Shown piece after piece: positions 32,896 through 37,515 of a stretch of DNA of 37,515 bases. The position numbers and the translations under genes are program-made. The DNA is from Mesorhizobium tamadayense (GTDB lineage: Bacteria > Pseudomonadota > Alphaproteobacteria > Rhizobiales > Rhizobiaceae), in contig NZ_RQXT01000063.1 in the NCBI RefSeq assembly GCF_003863365.1, forward strand, positions 1 through 37,515, written 5' to 3'. Below the pieces are notes generated by a model. That model saw only the letters and a list, made by a program, of their open reading frames with translations. It did no database searches and was not told where the DNA came from. Numbering within the stretch: the first letter of the stretch is position 1; each line of letters starts with the position of its first letter.

Positions 32896-34068
32896 TCACC
32901 AGTCCACGATGGTGCCGTCGGCGAGCACGGCGTTGGTGGTGTGCATGACTTCCGGCTTGTAGGGATGCCGGCCAGCGACCGCCTCGTCGACCTCGACGCC
33001 TAGCCCTGGCGCTTCCGGCACCTGCCAGCAGCCATCGACCATGCGGATCGGCCCCTTCACCACCTCGAAATACCAGGGCACGGCGCCGACCATCTCTTCC
33101 TGGATCAGGTGGTTGGGCGTTGAGACGGCGAAATGCAGCGCCGCGGCACCGGCGATTGGGCCGAGCGGGTTGTGCGGCGCCACGCCGACCGAGACCGCCT
33201 CGGCCATAGCCGCGATCTTCTTGGCTTCCAGCAGGCCCCCGCAATGGCAGATGTCCGGCTGCACGATGTCGACTGCCCTTGCCCGGAAGAGATCGTCGAA
33301 TTCGGGGCGGTCGATCAGCCGCTCGCCGGTGGCGATGGGCACGCGCGACTTGGCCGCGATCTGCGCCAGCGCGCCGGTCTCGCCGGGCGGCAGCGGCTCC
33401 TCGATGAACATCGGCCGGTACGGGGCAAGCACGTCTATATAGGCGAGCGCGGTCGAGGCCGAAGCGGGACGGCCGTGGAAGTCGACCATGATCTCGACTT
33501 CCGGCCCGACCGCCTTGCGCAGCGCCTCCATGAGCCGGCCGACCTTGTCGACCTCGATCAGCGGCGCGTGATAGTGGCTGTAGGGAATGAAGACCGCCTT
33601 CAGCGCGCGATAACCCCTGGCCACGACCTCGGAGGCGCGATGCACCAGCGGTTCGGCGTCCAGCGTTTCATAGACGGCGTGCATGTCGCCGAGGCCGAGA
33701 TGGGTGTAGACCTTGACCCGGTCGCGCACCTTGCCGCCGAGCAGCCGCCAGACCGGCTGGCCAAGCCATTTGCCGAAAATATCCCAGAGCGCCAACTCGA
33801 TGCCGGAAACGGCCGACATGCCGATGACGCCGAGCCGCCAGAACGAATGCTTCCTGAGGATACGGACCGCCTGCTCGATGTCGCGCGGATCGCGGCCGAT
33901 CAGAAGCGGCGCAAGGTCGTTGACGGCGCCGACGACGGCCTGGGTCTTCCACTCCAGCGTCGCCTCGCCCCAGCCGTAAAGTCCCGGCTGATCGGTCTCG
34001 ACGCGCACGAACACCCAGTTGCGCATGTCCGCGTTCACGACGCGCGTGGTGATCGCCACGATTCTCAA
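32896..34068 (-). CDS. Mandelate racemase/enolase-superfamily sugar-acid dehydratase, galactonate dehydratase (DgoD)-like
   Basis: 390 residues: N-terminal capping domain (about 1-120) and TIM barrel. Metal ligands are D in MVDFHGR, E in FIEEPLPP and E in IATGER; the histidine of DFHGR and that of APHNPLGP are the general acid/base pair as in E. coli DgoD, whose sequence is similar here. Expected reaction: aldonate (for example D-galactonate) to 2-keto-3-deoxy-aldonate. The TTG at 34068 is preferred, 6 nt after GGAGGAG; another TTG at 34074 abuts that site. First gene of the operon running through the SDR and the importer, directly behind a promoter with operator palindromes. Confidence 0.85.
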   Translation of the reverse strand: MRIVAITTRVVNADMRNWVFVRVETDQPGLYGWGEATLEWKTQAVVGAVNDLAPLLIGRDPRDIEQAVRILRKHSFWRLGVIGMSAVSGIELALWDIFGKWLGQPVWRLLGGKVRDRVKVYTHLGLGDMHAVYETLDAEPLVHRASEVVARGYRALKAVFIPYSHYHAPLIEVDKVGRLMEALRKAVGPEVEIMVDFHGRPASASTALAYIDVLAPYRPMFIEEPLPPGETGALAQIAAKSRVPIATGERLIDRPEFDDLFRARAVDIVQPDICHCGGLLEAKKIAAMAEAVSVGVAPHNPLGPIAGAAALHFAVSTPNHLIQEEMVGAVPWYFEVVKGPIRMVDGCWQVPEAPGLGVEVDEAVAGRHPYKPEVMHTTNAVLADGTIVDW

Positions 34069-34093
34069 GCGCAACTCCTCCCAGACGGAACAC

Positions 34094-34129
34094 TTAGATC
34101 ATATGAATTCCGATTATCATATGATCTAA
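34094..34129. promoter_or_regulatory. Operator: long inverted repeat with TCATATGA cores
   Basis: TTAGATCATATGA (34094-34106) and TCATATGATCTAA (34117-34129) are perfect 13-bp inverted arms with a 10-bp spacer. Each arm itself contains the TCATATGA palindrome. The element overlaps the -10 box and spacer of the sugar-operon promoter, a repressor position. A third TCATATGA lies before the GntR gene. Confidence 0.65.
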
Positions 34130-34140
34130 AATGACGTCAA
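34113..34140 (-). promoter_or_regulatory. Sigma-70 promoter of the sugar-acid operon
   Basis: On the minus strand TTGACG (34140-34135), 16-nt spacer, GATAAT (34118-34113), five of six consensus bases in each box. It drives the dehydratase, SDR and importer genes. Overlap with the TCATATGA inverted repeat implies repression by the upstream GntR regulator. Confidence 0.6.
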
Positions 34141-34149
34141 GCCGGAGCT

Positions 34150-34893
34150 TCAGCCTTTTGCATGAAGGTCGTCGGCGGCAATGTCGAGCAGCCTGTTCAT
34201 GGCCGCGCGGGCGCCGGCTGTGTCGCGGATGCGGATCGCCTCCAGCACCGCGACATGGGCGGAAAGCGCGCGCGACTGCGCTTCCATCAGCGGGTTGGTG
34301 ACGAGGAAGGTGGCGCGCAAGGCCGCCTCCAGCATGCCGACAAGCCCCTTGAGCACGACATTGTGGCTGGCGGCGATGATGCCCTTGTGAAAGGCAAGAT
34401 CCGCCTGGCAGACAGCGTTCAGATCATTCGGAATGTTGTCCCGCATACCGACCACCGCGCGCTCGATCTCGGCGAGGTCGGCGGCGCTGGCGCGCCTGGC
34501 CGCAAGTTCGGCTGCCGCGGGCTCGAAGATCCTGCGCGCCTCAAGCAGGCCGGAAACTAGCTCCTCGTCGTCCTGGATGGACGGGTGCCAGCCGAGCACC
34601 ACCGGGTCGAGCAGCCGCCAGCTATCGCGCGGCAGCACCCGCACGCCGGCGCGTCGCCTGGCCTCGACGAGGCCCTTCGCCGATAGCACCTTGACCGCTT
34701 CCCGGACCGAGGTGCGGCTGACGCCCAGCATGGCGCAGAGCTCGTCCTCGCGCGGCAGGGCGGCACCGGGAGCATAGTCGCCGCCCAGGATGCGGCTGCC
34801 CAGCACGCTGACGACGGCGTTGTGCACGCTTGCCCCGCCCTGGTCGACCGAAGGCATCCAGCCGATTGCATCCGAAGGAACGATGGTTTCCAC
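34150..34893 (-). CDS. GntR-family regulator with FCD domain, DgoR-like
   Basis: 247 residues. Winged helix at about 15-85 (REDELCAMLGVSRTSVREAVKVL in parts), then RDSWRLLDPVVLGWH, a linker also present in E. coli DgoR, and a helical FCD domain with histidines in AFHKGII, ASHN and SAHVAV. GTG at 34893 is chosen because GGGAGAGG lies just upstream; longer starts would run through an AT-rich regulatory region. Likely autoregulated repressor of the sugar-acid operon, binding TCATATGA sites on both sides, with a sugar acid such as galactonate as inducer. Confidence 0.86.
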   Translation of the reverse strand: METIVPSDAIGWMPSVDQGGASVHNAVVSVLGSRILGGDYAPGAALPREDELCAMLGVSRTSVREAVKVLSAKGLVEARRRAGVRVLPRDSWRLLDPVVLGWHPSIQDDEELVSGLLEARRIFEPAAAELAARRASAADLAEIERAVVGMRDNIPNDLNAVCQADLAFHKGIIAASHNVVLKGLVGMLEAALRATFLVTNPLMEAQSRALSAHVAVLEAIRIRDTAGARAAMNRLLDIAADDLHAKG

Positions 34894-34966
34894 GCAAGCC
34901 TCTCCCGATAGAGCATGCCACAGCAAGCTGTTGTATGGAAGCTTACGTCTTATGTAAATCGCGCAT

Positions 34967-34974
34967 TCATATGA
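34967..34974. promoter_or_regulatory. Third TCATATGA site, upstream of the GntR gene
   Basis: TCATATGA at 34967-34974 matches the core of the operator at 34094-34129. Close by, TTACGTCTTATGTAA (34943-34957) is an imperfect palindrome. The region lies between the GntR gene and the ThuA-domain gene and is the expected place for autoregulation. Confidence 0.45.
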
Positions 34975-35040
34975 CATATCGAGAGCCTGCAGGCGCGGCA
35001 GGCGCATGGGGGCGCGGCGAATGAACCTGAGGCGACGAGC

Positions 35041-35682
35041 TCAGCGCGCCGCCCAGACCAGTCCGCGGCGCAGGATCGTCCGCATCTGCGGCACCTCGAA
35101 TTCCTTGGCCACGTGGCCGAGCGACGAATAAAACACCCGCCCCTTGCCATGCCGGCGCTTCCACACCACCGGCATGACGACGCCGTCGATCCACGGCGCG
35201 TGCTCGCCCGAGAAGGTGGTGGTCGCCAGCACCTCGTTCGAGGGGTCGACATGCATGTAATACTGCTCGGAACGGTAGGCGAAATCGTCGATGCCATTCA
35301 TGATCGGATCGTCGCGCCGCATGATGTTCACCCGATAGTCGATGATATTGCCGGGATGCGCGACCCACTGCCCGCCGCACATGAACTGGTATTCCGTCGA
35401 TTCGCGAAACGCGTCGCCCATGCCGCCATGATAACCGCCAAGGCCGACGCCGTTTTCGACCGCTTTGGTGAGGTTGGCCTCTTCGGCCTTGGCCAGCTTG
35501 GACATGGTGTAGATCGGCACGATCAGGCTGAGTTCGGCGATCGCCGGATCTGCGAACGCCGCGGTCGTGTTCTCCACGCGCACAGCAAAGCCTTCCTCCT
35601 CCAGCATCGACTTGACGGCACGCGCCCCGGCCTCGGGTTCGTGTCCTTCCCAGCCGCCCCATACGATCAGCGCCTGCCGCAT
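35041..35682 (-). CDS. ThuA-domain protein (trehalose-utilisation family)
   Basis: 213 residues with a class-I-glutamine-amidotransferase-like ThuA fold: ALIVWGGWEGHEP at the N-terminus, GLGGYHGGMGDAF near the middle, a YYMHVDPSNEVLATT segment and VFYSSLGHVAKEFE toward the end. No cysteine nucleophile of amidotransferases is seen. ATG at 35682 follows a perfect GGAGG. In rhizobia ThuA acts with ThuB on trehalose and related disaccharides (keto-derivatives), but most homologues lie in other sugar loci and are uncharacterised. Same strand and next to the DgoR-like regulator, so probably part of the sugar locus. Confidence 0.86.
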   Translation of the reverse strand: MRQALIVWGGWEGHEPEAGARAVKSMLEEEGFAVRVENTTAAFADPAIAELSLIVPIYTMSKLAKAEEANLTKAVENGVGLGGYHGGMGDAFRESTEYQFMCGGQWVAHPGNIIDYRVNIMRRDDPIMNGIDDFAYRSEQYYMHVDPSNEVLATTTFSGEHAPWIDGVVMPVVWKRRHGKGRVFYSSLGHVAKEFEVPQMRTILRRGLVWAAR

Positions 35683-35995
35683 TTTTCCTCCGTCTGTTTC
35701 GTTGTGTTCAATCGAGATCGCCAAGGCGAAAATACTCGCCGAGATTTCGGACGTTAACGCTTCTCAGCCGAAAAGCCCGAGGGGAGCTTGCCCCAAGGTA
35801 CGAGCTGTTTTGCGGCAACGAAACACAAAACCATCCGAACGCGACGCGCTTTTGCGCTGGGCCATCTTGTGCAGTTGTTGAAGCATTAGTCGAAAAATAC
35901 GCCGGCGGGAGGTGACAATCGTGGGAACCAGATTTCAGTCAAGGGTCGCTGGTGGCCGAGATCCGCGATCGTCACGAACTCGCAGGAACATGACC
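35683..35995. other. Intergenic region upstream of the ThuA gene and the NmrA pseudogene
   Basis: No gene recognised on either strand. It should contain the ThuA promoter. GC is lower than in the flanking genes. I see no clear palindrome or terminator. Confidence 0.4.
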
Positions 35996-36845
35996 ATGAT
36001 GATTCTCGCCTTCGGCGCTGCGGGGGATTTTGCCGGCAGCGTCATTCCCGCCCCTGCTGCGCGAGGTGCGCGCGTGCGTGCCTTCGTTCGCAAGCCTGAG
36101 CAGGCTAAACTGGTAAGAGGTCGTAGCGCAACCGAAGTCGTTACCGGCGATCTCCGCGATCGAGCGGCTTTGGGCGAGCGCTCAAGGACGTGGGCGCCGT
36201 CTTCTATATCGCCCCAGCCTTCATTCCCGGCGAAGCTGATGTGGGAAAGAATGTCGTGGAAGCTGCCGTCGACACCGGTGTGCGGCGGTTCGTGTTCTCG
36301 GCCGTGATCCATCCGGTGCTCTCGAACCTCGTCAATCATGTCGCCAAGGTTCCGGTCGAGGAGGCGGTTCTCACCTCGGGGATGGAGTATACGTTCCTCC
36401 ATCCGGCGCGTTACTTTCAGAACTACGCCGCATTCTGGCTCAAAGTCGTGAAGGAGGGCGTGCTTGCGGAGCCTTGGTCGTCCGAGACCCGCTTCTCGCT
36501 GGTCGACTATCGCGATGTCGCCGAGGTCACGGCAATAGCCCTGACTGAAGAGCGGCTGCTTTTTGGAACGTTCGAGCTTTGCGCACCCGGCCACCTTAAC
36601 CGTCTCGACGTCGCTGCGCTGATGAGCGATGTGCTGGGTCGCAAAATCAGGGAGCGCCGCGATCCCGATATACTCGGCGACATTCCCCAGGGCTTGTGGG
36701 CGATGTTTAATCACTACGATCGCCAGGCCTGCTCGGCAACCCGCTGACGCTACGTGCGATCCTGGGTCGGGAACCGCGGTCTCTGCGTGCATATCTGGAG
36801 GAACTGGCGCACGGCGATCCTGCTCGGTTCGGCAAGCAAGGATGA
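35996..36845 (+). pseudogene. NmrA-like NAD(P)-binding protein, broken by two frameshifts
   Basis: Three frames together encode one NmrA/SDR-atypical protein of about 280 residues. Frame one (from the ATG at 35996, AGGAA 7 nt upstream) gives ILAFGAAGDFAGSVIPA and VRAFVRKPEQ to TGDLRDRAALGE. A one-base loss near 36178 shifts to ALKDVGAVFYIAPAF and continues to NHYDRQ. A second one-base loss near 36729 shifts to LLGNPLTLRAILGREPRSL, ending at the TGA at 36843. The glycine motif is also changed (GAAGDF). Sequencing error at both sites cannot be excluded, but decay fits the surrounding remnants. Confidence 0.72.
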
Positions 36846-36880
36846 ATATCCAGAACAACCGGCCGGCACGGCCGAATACC

Positions 36881-36910
36881 AAAACGGCCCGCACAGGGCG
36901 GGCCGTTTTT
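36881..36910. terminator. Strong bidirectional Rho-independent terminator
   Basis: AACGGCCCGC (36883-36892) pairs perfectly with GCGGGCCGTT (36898-36907) around a 5-nt loop, with AAAA before and TTTTT after, so it can stop transcription on both strands. It is the best terminator in the window. It lies after the NmrA pseudogene and at the end of the recombinase remnant. Confidence 0.85.
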
Positions 36911-37125
36911 CGAATTTGGTTGCGGGGACTGGCTTCGACCTTTGTCCTAACTTCTCCGGTCAGATGATTTTGCCGAGGATTGGCAAAGTCGAGGATGCCG
37001 ATCAGTTCGCCGCGCAGCTCGGCGATGACCTCGCCTCGCTTGCTACCGGGCGAAAGAACCACCTCACCGATAAGCGAGCGCAGCGCCTCGGCCGCTTGCC
37101 GGCCCCAGCGGCTGCGTGTCCACCG
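36907..37125 (-). pseudogene. C-terminal remnant of a serine recombinase
   Basis: On the minus strand the translation contains RQAAEALRSLIGEVVLSP followed by ELRGELIGILDFA and then RTKVEASPRNQ. These are the patterns found at the C-terminus of large serine recombinases of the zinc-ribbon type (lRsLi..ivl.P, then LrGeLa.iL). No catalytic domain or zinc ribbon is left upstream, and the frame runs on into the terminator, so only the tail survives. It marks former insertion of a mobile element. Confidence 0.6.
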
Positions 37126-37360
37126 GCACGCGCTTACACCCGCGCAGGCGCGTTTCTGACTTTCCGTCGGGGCTAGTGCACGATGGCGCCCTCGTCCGGC
37201 AACGCCCGTATCAGATGCCGCCAAGAGCAACATCATACGCCTTATAGTTGCAATGTGTAACAACCTTCGATTGAAAGCTCGTTCTGATCCTGGCGGAGCC
37301 GAGGCGAAGCACCCCGGGCGATTTGCTTTCGGTGGACGAAACGAAGCCACGCCGAGACCG

Positions 37361-37515
37361 TTGCCCCTCTGGCTGCGTTTGGTTCTCATGGCCGCTGGCG
37401 TCGCTCTTGCGGCGGAGCCGGCGATGGGCCACGAAGACTCCCCCGGAAATATCTACACGGACGCCAAGGGGCATGACGCTCTGTACGTTCGACAAGGACA
37501 AGTATCGGATGTCTC
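37361..37515 (+). pseudogene. Start of a COG4315-type secreted/lipoprotein gene, frameshifted and cut by the window end
   Basis: Translation from the TTG at 37361 (or ATG at 37388) gives a signal peptide (WLRLVLMAAGVALAAEPAMG) and then SPGNIYTDAKG. The expected continuation of this family, MTLYTFDKD, is found one frame over (MTLCTFDKDKYRMS), because one extra G is present in the run near 37467-37470. The repeated Y..(D) plus F.KD pattern is that of predicted lipoproteins with Yx(FWY)xxD motifs. It could be a pseudogene or contain a sequencing error. The gene continues beyond 37515. Confidence 0.5.

Noticed and set aside
36917..36929. TGGTTGCGGGGAC resembling the 3-prime end of an initiator tRNA (reverse strand) next to a strong terminator
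   Set aside because: Only the acceptor end matches; the T-arm does not pair and no anticodon arm follows. The bases read in frame as the recombinase C-terminus, so no tRNA is called. An attachment-site scar remains possible.

Overview
The window looks like a chromosomal stretch from an alphaproteobacterium of the order Hyphomicrobiales, most likely Mesorhizobium or a close relative. The reasons are high GC with strong third-position bias, tightly packed ABC-importer operons with GntR, LuxR and DeoR-type regulators, a biuret hydrolase almost like the Rhizobium leguminosarum enzyme, and short palindromic repeats of a kind I remember as common in Mesorhizobium and Rhizobium. This placement is inference; no rRNA or other marker gene is present.

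Layout. (1) 48-7420: an M24 creatinase/Xaa-Pro-type peptidase diverges from a five-gene oligopeptide-type ABC importer (binding protein, two permeases, two ATPases) that ends with an ATC-hydrolase-family enzyme. Two 15-bp TCTGG...CCAGA palindromes of FadR/GntR type lie in the divergent region. One ATPase gene carries an in-frame palindromic repeat insertion. (2) 7432-16362: the C-terminal remnant of a DeoR-type regulator, then a minus-strand polyamine block (PotA, PotD, PotB, PotC, an SDR, a PuuA-type gamma-glutamyl ligase and a PuuB-type FAD oxidase), with a divergent LuxR regulator sharing a symmetrical promoter palindrome. (3) 16340-25711: a GntR regulator diverging from an eight-gene operon: BMP-family ABC importer, BiuH biuret hydrolase, a second isochorismatase-fold cysteine hydrolase, a cupin and AtzF allophanate hydrolase. 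The hydrolase genes are interleaved with the transporter genes, so the operon reads as an import-and-strip pathway for biuret, and possibly triuret or another ureide, as nitrogen source. (4) 26077-28478: a GntR regulator and a second PuuA/GlnA-like ligase. (5) 28490-35682: a minus-strand sugar or sugar-acid locus (AraFGH-like importer, SDR, galactonate-dehydratase-type enolase-superfamily enzyme, DgoR-like GntR, ThuA-domain protein), with TCATATGA operators overlapping a good sigma-70 promoter. (6) 35996-37515: a decayed zone with an NmrA-type pseudogene carrying two frameshifts, a strong terminator, the C-terminal remnant of a serine recombinase and a frameshifted COG4315-type secreted-protein gene cut by the window end.

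Taken together, regions 1-4 form a dense array of organic-nitrogen scavenging loci (peptides, polyamines, biuret/ureides, gamma-glutamylation), each with its own importer and/or regulator. The strongest candidate for an under-described system is the biuret/ureide operon with its BMP-type importer, paralogous second hydrolase and cupin. No tRNA, rRNA, CRISPR array or intact mobile element was found.
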